A stretch of 64,000 nucleotides of DNA from Gigaspora rosea (taxonomy: Eukaryota > Glomeromycota > Glomeromycetes > Diversisporales > Gigasporaceae): positions 78,610 through 142,609 of the forward strand of contig QKWP01000519.1 of the NCBI GenBank assembly GCA_003550325.1. Reading direction: 5' to 3'. Numbering within the stretch: position 1 is the stretch's first letter; every line of letters begins with the position of its first letter. A program made the translations under genes and the position numbers. Below are positions 11,401 to 19,882 of this stretch, piece after piece. The notes under the pieces were generated by a model. That model was not told the DNA's origin. It ran no database searches and saw only the letters and a program-made list of their open reading frames with translations.

Positions 11401-13869
11401 GCACCAAATGATATAATATTTCACGGAGGTATTCTGGGCTTCAAATCCTTGGCAAGCTCTTTGTTGGCTAAGCAGGCGACGAGTCTCTTAAAAAGGCTAA
11501 ACAGTAATGAAGGTTTAGAAAGCCTGGCAGAGCTAAGAATAAAACAAGGTGCAATCAAGGCGGGTATTTTGCAGGATGTACGTAGTGTGCCTTTTGATGC
11601 GTGGCATGCTACTCTCTGGAAGGGAAATCTTTCATGCAATGTGATTGAAAAATGCAAATTAATCAACTTAAAGTTCGAAACCCAAAGTATTCAGAACGAG
11701 GTGTATAACAAAGAGGTTGCGATTGTAAGTTTTCTGGATGAAAGAGCGATAAAGAACTCGATGAACACAAGGGTTAGTTTGGAGTTGGTATCACTGAACC
11801 AGTTAATAGACCCGACAGGCACAAGTTTGATGTCATGGCAGCAAGTCAGAGGTATAAGGGAAAGAAGCATGAGGGGAAAGACACCTGATTGGTTCAGCAG
11901 GATCGAAGAAAGGGTTATGATAAACAAGTCCTCAAGGGAGCTTAAAAGGGAATACCGACTAGAAGGTGAAAGTAGTAAGCTTTCGTCACCAATAAGGAAA
12001 AAAGTTCGTAATGATAAAAGGTGCAAGGATTGGGTAGTAGTAAGAAAGGAAAATTCAATTACACACGTTCTGGGACGCATTAGCAAAAAGTTCACGCGCA
12101 AAGCCATAGTAGAGCATTGGGTCGAAACCCAAAAAGTGAAAGGTGCGGTTAGAATAAATAGGTGTAAAGGCTGTGCTTTAAATAAAGGTGGAAAAGAGAA
12201 TGATTGCCAATTCTCAATAGAAATGAAAGAGTGTATTAGCAGAATAGATGGCATAGTCAAAAAGGAGAACAACTGGTTAATGTCATTCCCTTTGAGCTAT
12301 TATAGGCATACGGCTTATAAAAATGCACCTAAAGATCAAAATAGTACAGAAAGATTAGCTATGGCGGTAGAAGTTAACAGAATAGAATTTGAAATAATTA
12401 AAAAACAAGGGTTAAGTAGTAAAATTACGAATTTACTATTAGGTATGGTTGGAAAAAATATACAGGAGGAAAGATCAGATTATGTCTTTTATACTGATGG
12501 TTCTTGGTATAAGGAGGAGGAAGGTATTGAAGATAGAATGGGTTCTGCTTGGGTACAAGTAGATAAAGAGGAGGAGACGGTAAATTTGTTAGGGAAAATC
12601 AGGGTGGCCGATTGGCCTTCATCGACGAGATCTGAATTGGTTGCAATTCTTTGTGCGCTGTTAGTAGTAAAATTAGATTCTGTAGTTGTAGTTAAGACAG
12701 ATAGTTTAGCAGCGATTAGTAGTATTGAGAATGTGTTCAGGTCACGAAGTTTCAAGAAGAGCCTTAAATTGAAAAACAGGTCAATTCTTGACAAGATTTA
12801 TGAGGTAGTCCAAGTCAAAAATCTCTCCTTAGAGCTTTGTAAAGTCAAGGCTCACAGTGGTATAGTATGGAACGAACTTGCAGACAGGTTAGCAAAAGAA
12901 GCGGCGCATTTAGAAGAAGACTGGAAGTGGATACCTACCAATCCCACACGTTGGAATGCATCTCTGTGGTGGAATGGAAAACATATCGACACCTGTCCGT
13001 ATAAGTTTATTTTGCGGTTAAAGAGAAGAGCCGTCGAGGGAAGATGCCTTCTTTCGAGTAGAAGTCTAGCAGCAGAATATAATCATAATAGTGATAAGCT
13101 AGACTGGGCCTACAGATGGGCAAGGCTAAAGGAATTGGGAGGAGTCAGATGTAGAGGAATGGAAAGCAGTTTCAAATTAATACTACGAATCAAAGGAATG
13201 TTCCAACTTCTCCCAACACTGAATGAGTTGCATGCCCGTAAACCTTGGTTGTATAAGTCACCAAACTGCATTTTGTGCAAGGAGGAGACTAAGGAAACCA
13301 TGAAACATTTAATTCGTTGTAGTTTTGCAGAGAATTTTTGGCAGGAGACAGAAAACACAGCACTGAGTGCTGCATGGGCAGTACTCTCGGACGAAGCAAG
13401 TTTCCTGTTAAGTGTTTGGGAATTAAGTGAAATTCTGTTAAGTGATAGTAAAGAAGTTCGCTTCAAGGAAAGAGAAGTTTATTTAAGTGGTCTTGTAGAA
13501 AGAGAGAAAATCGAGTTATTTTACAAGAAGGGACTGTCTAGAAAGGACACAAAAACTTGTATAGATGCATTTTTGTATGTAGTACAGGAGGGTTTCTATC
13601 GTGTTATTTGGAAGGAGAGATGCAATGAAGTCATCAAGTGGGAAAAAGGTGCCGGTATAGAGAGATCTTTGAAAAGAAAACGTAAGGTTTTTGAAGTTCG
13701 AAACAAGGAGCCACGCGTTCCGGAACTCATGGAAGCTGAAAGAAAAGATAAAGAGCGGAAAAAACAGAAGAAACAGGAGGTGGAGAACTCAGTGAATGAG
13801 TTAGTCGAGAACTCAATGTTAAGTCAAATAAGAGGTTCGCATATAGTAAGTTGGTGGATGCGAAAGTAG
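8470..13869 (+). CDS. LINE ORF2 polyprotein: APE endonuclease, reverse transcriptase, RNase H
   Basis: The protein nicks target DNA, primes reverse transcription and degrades the RNA strand. Numbering uses the first ATG (8677) as residue 1. The endonuclease begins upstream of that ATG: HNING (from about 8575) and the catalytic-type AETNL (about 8668) lie before or at it. The true start must therefore be earlier, and 8470 (CTG, overlapping the ORF1 stop) is chosen as the likeliest; the frame is open from 8437. Endonuclease motifs continue with GDFN at 106-109 and SDH at 191-193. RT motif A has D639 and D645 (FQDMKKAFDS), motif B-like is GIDQGEVISP, and the catalytic YADD is at 752-755. RNase H has D1274, E1320, D1342, H1393 and D1403. 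A C-terminal CX2CX9HX3C zinc motif uses C1531, C1534, H1544 and C1548. The tail is very basic. The frame is fully open to TAG at 13867-13869, so the protein looks intact. Confidence 0.9.
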   Translation: MKGAPVVIENGATSKGCKDVAPFGGVQGRSIGVAFHNINGLKTQFHRVDFLISWAIEEKVDIIGIAETNLGEREAKFMAKDLGNFRSFWSSASPDKLKGSGVGLLIHRNIEQHIGKIERFNEYLMCAYIFFKKCKLLIIVAYIPPSDETCATMVIGKIQEIVNKNEKTWQIVIMGDFNRIPNKLLDKSSQTTNLKRCSLFTWMEKKSFVDAFRRLNPRARKYTWSNGHTSTRIDQIWLSENLMSKALKADIIEMGTVTGSDHELPIVEILLDRSNCADSKCRAGQTSSSRMVWKLDKATKENWDNYRTALWNKIKKNLPQWLLKDEQTEESYQVPEQRVCIDQLWDIIEAAIWKAAIETLPKKKIQNKKNSVKKDKESSTKKVAKEFGRLIKSVANNKNAHHMISSWNNKIKSINSSAGTGIPNINLEHVNIWLNSASLWWKAIEGKLISEEKLHREKEIKKYVQKRCEMIVDEQKKMLRSLLERPFNKVVLDRILIKENDEYELISEPSEVLSKTNKHFKEQFRRRNPRLDLLNEEWRSIYQPLSGIQEEWYEPVLLPVELEEWLLMLNEVRTNSAPGVSNITYELIKQADLRVHTAFKNFANICLVQGNIPNKWKVAQIYTIPKGEDWGFELNRVRPIALLEAFRKCVTRIITKRLSAIIKDKNILQGPNFAGLPENSTEEPIHILNSFLEEAHEKKKEMWLLFQDMKKAFDSVSLVMLEKSMRRIRLPGTVINFVINLFSKRRMQVITDYGHTEEFVAEDGIDQGEVISPLVWRIFYDPLLVRVQKDKFLGYTAKVNSFKANIDKERGLNMRQAVLAYADDTTWIACSKEQLERTINIAEQFFQINDIEINGSKSKLVIINSKLPKEESCVFFCKTKLFAEPKLYDVKFLGIYLHTSKDLANIKRKVKKIVGLFTHVLEKKKVTASQLSYINNQVLLPKLEYILQATALSEKDLENIHQPIIRLCKKKLGIAQTAPNDIIFHGGILGFKSLASSLLAKQATSLLKRLNSNEGLESLAELRIKQGAIKAGILQDVRSVPFDAWHATLWKGNLSCNVIEKCKLINLKFETQSIQNEVYNKEVAIVSFLDERAIKNSMNTRVSLELVSLNQLIDPTGTSLMSWQQVRGIRERSMRGKTPDWFSRIEERVMINKSSRELKREYRLEGESSKLSSPIRKKVRNDKRCKDWVVVRKENSITHVLGRISKKFTRKAIVEHWVETQKVKGAVRINRCKGCALNKGGKENDCQFSIEMKECISRIDGIVKKENNWLMSFPLSYYRHTAYKNAPKDQNSTERLAMAVEVNRIEFEIIKKQGLSSKITNLLLGMVGKNIQEERSDYVFYTDGSWYKEEEGIEDRMGSAWVQVDKEEETVNLLGKIRVADWPSSTRSELVAILCALLVVKLDSVVVVKTDSLAAISSIENVFRSRSFKKSLKLKNRSILDKIYEVVQVKNLSLELCKVKAHSGIVWNELADRLAKEAAHLEEDWKWIPTNPTRWNASLWWNGKHIDTCPYKFILRLKRRAVEGRCLLSSRSLAAEYNHNSDKLDWAYRWARLKELGGVRCRGMESSFKLILRIKGMFQLLPTLNELHARKPWLYKSPNCILCKEETKETMKHLIRCSFAENFWQETENTALSAAWAVLSDEASFLLSVWELSEILLSDSKEVRFKEREVYLSGLVEREKIELFYKKGLSRKDTKTCIDAFLYVVQEGFYRVIWKERCNEVIKWEKGAGIERSLKRKRKVFEVRNKEPRVPELMEAERKDKERKKQKKQEVENSVNELVENSMLSQIRGSHIVSWWMRK

Positions 13870-14101
13870 TTTTTTTTTTTATGTAGAATTTCGTTTTGAA
13901 GGTAGCTGAGGACCTGAACATGCTCTCGTAGAAATATATAAGAAAAATCGTATGTCGCTGCGAGACTATCAAACATCAGTGCAACAACCGTACCTGGGCA
14001 CTAGTGGAGTAAGCCGGGTATTAGCCTATATTATAGTTAGTTTTTAGTTCATGTATTTTTTTACGTAAACTGCTAATAAAGTAGAGCATGGTTGTAAAGT
14101 T
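13870..14101 (+). other. LINE 3' UTR
   Basis: Non-coding sequence between the ORF2 stop and the poly(A) tail. It starts with a run of ten T and ends GTAGAGCATGGTTGTAAAGT before the tail. The AATAAA at about 14074 could act as a polyadenylation signal for the element transcript. Confidence 0.7.
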
Positions 14102-14131
14102 AAAAAAAAAAAAAAAAGTAAAGATCCTATT
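14102..14131 (+). repeat. LINE poly(A) tail and right target-site duplication
   Basis: About 15 A residues (14102-14116) are followed by AGTAAAGATCCTATT (14117-14131), the exact copy of 6641-6655. This marks the 3' end of the insertion. Confidence 0.9.
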
Positions 14132-14187
14132 TCTATTTACCCAACCGGTTATTAACTGGCTAACCCATTTACTACCGAGAGATTTAA

Positions 14188-14282
14188 TTCGACCAGAATT
14201 GTACCAGAAGTATTCATATTTGACCAGAATTTCGCTAGAGGTATTCATGTTCAATCGGATTTCTACCAGAGGTATTCATTTT
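14188..14282. repeat. Three-unit minisatellite
   Basis: Three tandem units of about 31-32 bases share GACCAGAATT or a variant, then ACCAGA/CTAGA and GGTATTCAT. The last unit has drifted. It lies just beyond the LINE and has no reading-frame meaning. Confidence 0.65.
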
Positions 14283-14291
14283 GTCTTTAGC

Positions 14292-14470
14292 AGGACCCTG
14301 AAATATACATAGATAGGTCAGGTTAATTATAGAATTACTAAAAAAGGAAAGATCTGTAGAAAAAACTTCAAAAATAAGCAAAAAATTACTATAAATAGAA
14401 ATGATCTGTATAAAAACCTCAAAAATAAGCAAACTCATATCTGACCTATCTATGTATATTTTGAGGTCCT
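14292..14470. mobile_element. 179-bp MITE of the AGGACCCC family
   Basis: The left end AGGACCCTGAAATATACATA is inverted at the right end (TATGTATATTTTGAGGTCCT). The duplications TCTTTAGC (14284-14291) and TCTTCAGC (14471-14478) differ at one base. Almost the same element sits at 38977-39157. The two halves are themselves inverted, each containing AACTTCAAAAATAAGC-like blocks. Confidence 0.8.
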
Positions 14471-14602
14471 TCTTCAGCTGAGATCTGCTGAAGAGATTTT
14501 ATAGTACTACAGATGACACACTATTTGTGGTTAAGATTTTCTAACCATGGTTCTAGTATTCTAGTTCAAGCTCGTCTGTCTTATAACCTCATATAGTTTT
14601 TT

Positions 14603-14676
14603 TTGTCCTCCAGTAGGGCTTGAACCGGCAACCTTGTGTTTGGAGACAAGGGAGCGTAACTACTTACACTATCGAC
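14603..14676 (-). repeat. tRNA-like sequence, split by a MITE (SINE head or tRNA relic)
   Basis: Read on the minus strand it contains a perfect B-box-like GGTTCAAGCCC and an A-box-like TAGTGTAAGTAG, with a stem CTTGT/ACAAG. The presumed anticodon loop has eight bases (CTCCAAAC), so this is not a functional tRNA. Its 5' arm (GCGGTCGATAG on the minus strand) continues beyond the insertion at 15137-15150. It is best read as a tRNA-derived SINE head or tRNA pseudogene. Confidence 0.45.
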
Positions 14677-15136
14677 CAGTGTTAAAGATTTGATGTTCCT
14701 AGTGTTTCCAGAAACATTTAAAAAAATTTAGAAACACTAAATTTAGAATTTATATTCCCTATTAGAAACAAAGTGGGAACATAAAAGTTATAATTTGTGT
14801 TCCCTATAGAGATAGTTTTTTGTATAAAGGAGAGAAAAAGAGAGAGAGAGAAAAAAAAAAAGAGAAAGAGAGAAAGAGAGAGAGAAAGAGAGAGAGGGAG
14901 ATAAAGAGAGAGAGAGAGAAAGAGAGAGAAAGAAAGAGAAAGAAAGAGAGAAAGAAAAAGAGAGAGAGAGAGAAAAAGAGAGAGAGAGAGAAAAAGAGAG
15001 AGAGAAAGAGAGAGAGAAAGAAAGAAAAAGAAAGAGAGAGAAATTTAGCTATAGGAACTTTAAAAATTTTTTGGGAACATAAATTTAATATTTTATGTCC
15101 CAAAGAACAAAAAAAAATTTCAAATCTTTTTCACTG
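14677..15136. mobile_element. CAGTG-ended MITE carrying a GA-rich tract
   Basis: The ends CAGTGTTAAAGATTTG and (reversed) CAGTGAAAAAGATTTG are inverted. CTATCGAC is duplicated at 14669-14676 and 15137-15144. The 8-bp duplication and CAGTG ends fit a hAT origin. The GA tract at 14826-15041 occupies its centre, and the element splits a tRNA-like sequence. Confidence 0.7.
14826..15041. repeat. GA/GAAA purine-rich microsatellite
   Basis: The plus strand is almost pure purine (GAGAGA, GAAAGA, GAAAAAGA) for about 215 bases. Open frames across it on both strands (Lys/Arg/Glu-rich or Ser/Leu/Phe-rich) are by-products of the repeat, not genes. Confidence 0.95.
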
Positions 15137-15741
15137 CTATCGACCGCAGATTATTACATAATTTTTAAAAGCCCCCTTATTATAATTATTTCTTGGGCTT
15201 GATTTTTATTTAATCTGTTTAATATATTATATTATAAATAATTAGTTTCATGAGCATCTTGTAGGTTTAGTCAAAAAAAATCAAAAGTCCTACTTTGATA
15301 CTAATGAGAATAATTTTAAGAAATTTAAAAATTGGTAGTTTAGTAATTTTTATACTATTCAATTTATCTTATTGAGATGAATCAAATGGTATAAAAATTG
15401 CTTAATTCAGATTAGTAATTGACAAGATATCATTGTATTTGTTTTTTGCAAAAAAATAACTATAATGAATTTTGTACTAAGTAAATCGATCTTAGTATAT
15501 TAAATAAAGTTGCGTTGTGCTAAGTTTTATTTATTTTAAAAATTTGGAAAAGTTTAAAAAATTTTTTATTACTAAATATTTTTGTTATATATTACTACAA
15601 ATTCTCAAATTTTTAAAAATTAAAGATCATAATCTGATTGGCTAATTAACATATAACCAAAATGCCTAGAAACATCTGATTAATATTTTTATACTATAAA
15701 AGGTGTAATCGATACTATCCATATTTGGCAAATTGTCTAAT

Positions 15742-16610
15742 TGCATTACCTGTAGCCTTGGTTGACTATTTCAAATAGGAGCTTTCAGGCATAGTTGTGG
15801 CCTATTATACAAACAAATCCGAGAAACCAGAAAAACAAAAACCCATTTAGCAAGTTCCAAGTAAAAAGATAGCAAAGATTTTTAATAGTACTACAAAAAA
15901 CTGAAGTATTAGAAACTGGAGCTGAAGAACTAAATGTCAAAGACCTTTGAAAGAAAGGGTCCACCAACCTGGCCACCAAAGTTGTACTAGAAGAAAAGAA
16001 CTTATGTTTCAGAAGTAGGGACCAGGAGAAGAAAAACTATAATAGCACCTAATACTAGATAGATTAACCCTTCTGGGCTAACTGAATCAGAAGTTTGGAA
16101 TACATAGAAGAAGAACCAGTAGGAAGGTAATAGTGGGTACTAGGATTGGAAAAACTTTACAAAAGCAGAAGTAGGTAATAGTAGCAATTGCAGGGTATCC
16201 CCAAGTGTAAGCCTTAGTGAATGTACAAGTTACCGAAGTGTAATAGAACAGATACTACTCTATCAAGTTTTCTGTTAAGGATAAGCCGAATTGTACCTTT
16301 GGGTATAACTAAGGGCTCTTGAGAAAAAAACCCAGTGTCTGAACTGACAGCATAGATATGCAAATGTCTGGCAAATTGGTTGAAAGTTAGATGAGAAATG
16401 GAAGATCAGATGGTTTAAATAGTCAATTCCCATAGTTGGGTTGCAGGTATAGCAGCTAGTATGAAACCTTCAGGTGGACCACTTAAATTAGACACCAAAA
16501 GTGTACATGTAGCTAGTTGTACTCTCATCCAAGTGTAATTTATGATGCATAAACCGAATAAATCATATGCCCCAAAACAGGCACTTTGAATCTGAAAAAA
16601 AAATATTTTT
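15742..16610 (+). mobile_element. Old, 5'-truncated copy of the long tRNA-headed retroposon
   Basis: It lacks the tRNA-like head but follows the body of the elements at 51879-53140 and 31975-30943 (minus). Shared blocks include TACCTGTAG, GGAGCTTTC, CCAACCTGGCC, ACCTTCAGGTGGAC and CTCATCCAA, in the same order. It ends in an A-rich tract near 16601. Short open frames inside are chance. Confidence 0.7.
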
Positions 16611-17171
16611 TTAATACTAAACAACCTGCTCTATTATAACCTATATCTATTACAAAGCTTAATATTATAATATACAATATTCAAGAATACAATAACCAGA
16701 AGAAAAAACTTCTAATAAAAGATTTTCTTGTATAATAATATATATATTGCTAGTTAAACTAAAACCAAAATTGTCAAAAACATTTAAAAAGAAATTTCTT
16801 AACTCCGAACTCTTTACCTACTACTAGGCAAGCTTATTCACATCCAAAAATAGTACTTGTCTTATAATTAGAACTCATTTACAACCAAATATCCATAAAA
16901 TTTTAATACATTCTAGAGATACTATTGCTATTGATCTATTTTTAAACATGATTTTTAAATTTAGAATTATCTTGATCTATCTCTTATCTACTAATGTTAA
17001 TACTAGAACTTACAGAGATTTTTTAAAAATATAATTATTATTTAAAACTAGTAAATAACTAGACTTTAAGATATATGAAATCTAGTACAAGTACTAAATC
17101 TAGTAGTATGTATAAATCCTATCCATTAATATGAAAAGGTTAATATATGTAGAAATACAAAATGATATGGC

Positions 17172-17411
17172 CAGGGTTGGCACATTTATCCATTGGAGTG
17201 AATGGAGAACAACTCTATTGGCATCACTCCATTGCTCCATTGAGAATAATTTGCGAATGGAGCCAATGGAGGCCAACTAGCTTATAATATAGTATTTGTT
17301 TATAACTAATATCTAATTCCATTGGCTCTATTGGCTCCATTGGTTCTATTGGTTTCATTGGCTCCATTGGTTTGCAATTTTTTCAATGGAGTATATCTAT
17401 TGCCAACCCTG
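17172..17411. mobile_element. hAT-type MITE, 240 bp
   Basis: The ends CAGGGTTGGCA and TGCCAACCCTG are typical hAT inverted termini. GATATGGC (17164-17171) and GATATAGC (17412-17419) are 8-bp duplications with one difference. Inside are CCATTGG/CTCCATTGG tandem variants. Non-coding. Confidence 0.88.
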
Positions 17412-17647
17412 GATATAGCATACTCTATTCTAACTCCTGAACTCTCTTTAAGCAACTCAAACGGCTAGTTAAACTATAAAGTTTTTCTGATATCTCATGA
17501 CTATAGAGTTCTCAATGTCTGGAAAAAATTTTTTACTTAAAAAAGAAGTCATGCGACCTTATTAAAAAAAATTTTTTTACTATAAAAAAAAAAGCAGCGC
17601 AGTCGGGTCACTTATGATATGAAAACCAAATAAATAATTTTGTGTGG

Positions 17648-17676
17648 CCTTATTATTATTATTATTATTATTATTT
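17648..17676. repeat. TTA trinucleotide microsatellite
   Basis: About nine TTA/ATT repeats followed by a T-run/A-run stretch in non-coding sequence. Confidence 0.85.
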
Positions 17677-18049
17677 TATTTTTTTTTTTAAAAAAAAGGT
17701 AAAAACTTTAATATTTTTAATTAACAAATTTGATAAATAATTGTTTTAACTTAAAAACTACAGACTAAGGAATATGATATTTTAATATTATAAATTAGAT
17801 TAAGAATTGGAACCATTTAACCGCCAAAATTATCCTAATACCAGCTGAATTAAGCAGCCGGTTAATACAATTAAACGTTAAACAATTAGAAAAATTTTAG
17901 GCGGTTTCATTCTTATCAATCTTAAAATTAGATAATATTCAAAAGACCAGTGATAGATTTTTAGCAACCTGGTTTGATAGAAATAGATATATAAAGTCAA
18001 GTATATAATCATATAAAGTGGAACTTCTAGTATGACCAAATTTAATATA

Positions 18050-18225
18050 CAGTTAGACCCCCCTAAATGCACCCCCCTAAATGCACCCCCCTAAATGCAG
18101 CACCTCTCTAAATGCACGACAGTTACCCAGGCCACAACGGGCCTTATAGATAAATGCACGTTCTATATTCTGTAAATGCATGCTACTTTTTCGGCTCCTC
18201 TATATTAAACTCCCTCCATAAATGC
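18050..18225. repeat. Left terminal and subterminal repeats of the Tigger element
   Basis: The terminus is followed by tandem copies of CCCCCCTAAATGCA (three in a row from about 18058) and by degenerate CTAAATGCA, TAAATGCACG and CATAAATGCACGC copies to about 18225. One copy (CCCTAAATGCAGG) and the TIR lie at the right end. Clustered copies next to a terminus are candidate transposase-binding sites; that role is inferred. Confidence 0.75.
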
Positions 18226-18476
18226 ACGCACGTGATCACTAACCAATCATAATTCATTATTTATAAAGCATTACATCTTGAATTTATCCGATCCATATAC
18301 CCGGTATTGGTTCATGAACTTGGATTTAAACTTCAAGTTGTAAATAATAAATTTTATTTATGTTAAATTATTTTATTAAACCATTAAAACAATATGAGTT
18401 GAATAAATATCGGTTTATCTCAAATATATATAGCTAGATAGCTTAAATATAATAAAATTCAAGATCGAATGTACCA

Positions 18477-18717
18477 TAAATCGGCGTATACAAGACCCGG
18501 GTCTCTTACATTCCACCAATTTTAAAACCTATAATAGACCCCGGGTCTAGTATGCAGCCGAGAGTTCATGTCACTAAGAGGAAAACTTTGAAGGGTATAC
18601 ACGTTTTGCATTTATAATAGGCAATCCAGATATTTGAAAAAAACCATGTTGATTAATATAGATCCCATGATTCGCATCTGGGTATACTACGTGGTGGGTC
18701 TTGTATGCGGCGATTTA
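18477..18717. mobile_element. Nested inverted-repeat element inside the Tigger transposon
   Basis: TAAATCGGCGTATACAAGAC at the left is matched in reverse at the right (18696-18717), and CCCGGGTC blocks lie inside. No convincing target duplication was found. Related pieces with a pre-split CCGGGGTC/GACCCGGG occur near 26940-26995. Confidence 0.5.
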
Positions 18718-19197
18718 CAGTAATAACACTGTAAGGTTCACTTGATATAATTTGTTAAATGATCAGAATGTTATTCAACAGTCACGGCCAAATGAAGTAA
18801 CAATTTTGTTAAATATCCATTGTGCGAAATATGCTTTTAAAATCTGGGCACTTCTATAAAAAAAGAGATAGTCGGTCTTACCTTTTTTTTTTTTATTAAA
18901 ATAATCACTTTATTAGTTATTCAAGTCCCAATTAATTAAACATCTGCTTTTAACTCATTGAGTGAGGTGCTTGATAATCATCAAATCTTGCATCAATAAA
19001 AAGCCTGATTACCTTTTATTTCGTCCATTGATGCTTGTAATTGATATCCGTAAAGGGGGATTGATGTAGTTAGACAATACTAGATAGATTTCTATTGTCG
19101 CAACGTAGCATGAAGCAGCTAACAATCTTATCAACTGGTAAAATTAAACTGGTGTGTGATAAAAAAACCTTTGAGCATACTATATATGAGTACTGCC

Positions 19198-19303
19198 AAG
19201 GGAAAACTTGCCATCAGGCTTCCAATTATATTTTGTATCACACACGCTCTCTGATTGTGTCTAGTAACAATTCTAATTGAAAGCCTGATGGCAAGTTTCC
19301 CTT
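19198..19303. repeat. Strong hairpin with 29-30-base arms
   Basis: The left arm (19198-19227, AAGGGAAAACTTGCCATCAG...) and right arm (19275-19303) are inverted with about two differences, separated by about 47 bases. A short GTGTGTGATA/TATCACACAC pair overlaps it. It lies upstream of the transposase gene. The role is unknown; it could be a small nested element or a transcript hairpin. Confidence 0.7.
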
Positions 19304-19882
19304 AACAGCACTCACACGATAGTACTGTACGTGTTGCATTCCTAGCCACGATAATTCATCTTTGGTTAACCCTTAAATTATACTTGACCTACAGAAATGA
19401 AACTATTGTTATTGCAATACTATTTTATTGATAAAGCACCTACTATACATGCCATAAAAACTATTTCAATTTCATATCAAAAATCAAAGCGAAATAATTT
19501 TTACGACGTGTATAGCACCTACTACGATTAAGAAAGATACTTATCTGCCTTGTTATTTGAAGCCGTCATGCATCTCAACGTTACCATATATATTAGTATT
19601 GTTCAAATTAGGATATCCTTAATTTTGCAATGCATAAATCTGCACATGCCAAAAAATATTTTTTAAATCATATGCGATTTAAAAAGTTATCTAAATCGCA
19701 GCTATCTTATGAGAATAATGCATAAAAATTTTTCAGCATGAGCAAAATCATGCATCGCAGAATTCTGAATATCCATTCCAGTATGACAACATTTCAGGTG
19801 ATAGTACTCTATAATTATAGATAGATATATATATTTAAAGGGTCTTTAAGAAAAACAAATAAATTATTATAACGACAGCAGC

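Larger units (their letters stand above)
6656..14116 (+). mobile_element. Full-length LINE (non-LTR retrotransposon)
   Basis: The element of about 7.46 kb has a 411-base 5' leader, ORF1 (7067-8473), ORF2 (8470-13869), a 3' UTR of about 230 bases and a poly(A) tail at about 14102-14116. Exact 15-bp duplications flank it. Both reading frames are open, with catalytic residues of endonuclease, reverse transcriptase and RNase H present. The element is visibly richer in G and C than the surrounding DNA, as expected for a recent insertion. An APE-type endonuclease upstream of RT, plus an RNase H domain, place it with the Tad/I-like LINE groups; the exact clade is not determined. Sequence alone cannot show that it is active. 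Confidence 0.93.

Noticed and set aside
11691..12272. 193-codon minus-strand frame within the LINE
   Set aside because: It is antisense to the intact ORF2, has no recognisable content, and is explained by coding composition of the other strand.
14804..15161. Open frames of 99 and 113 codons across the GA tract
   Set aside because: Their sequence is only the translated microsatellite (Lys/Arg/Glu or Ser/Leu/Phe), and they lie inside a MITE.
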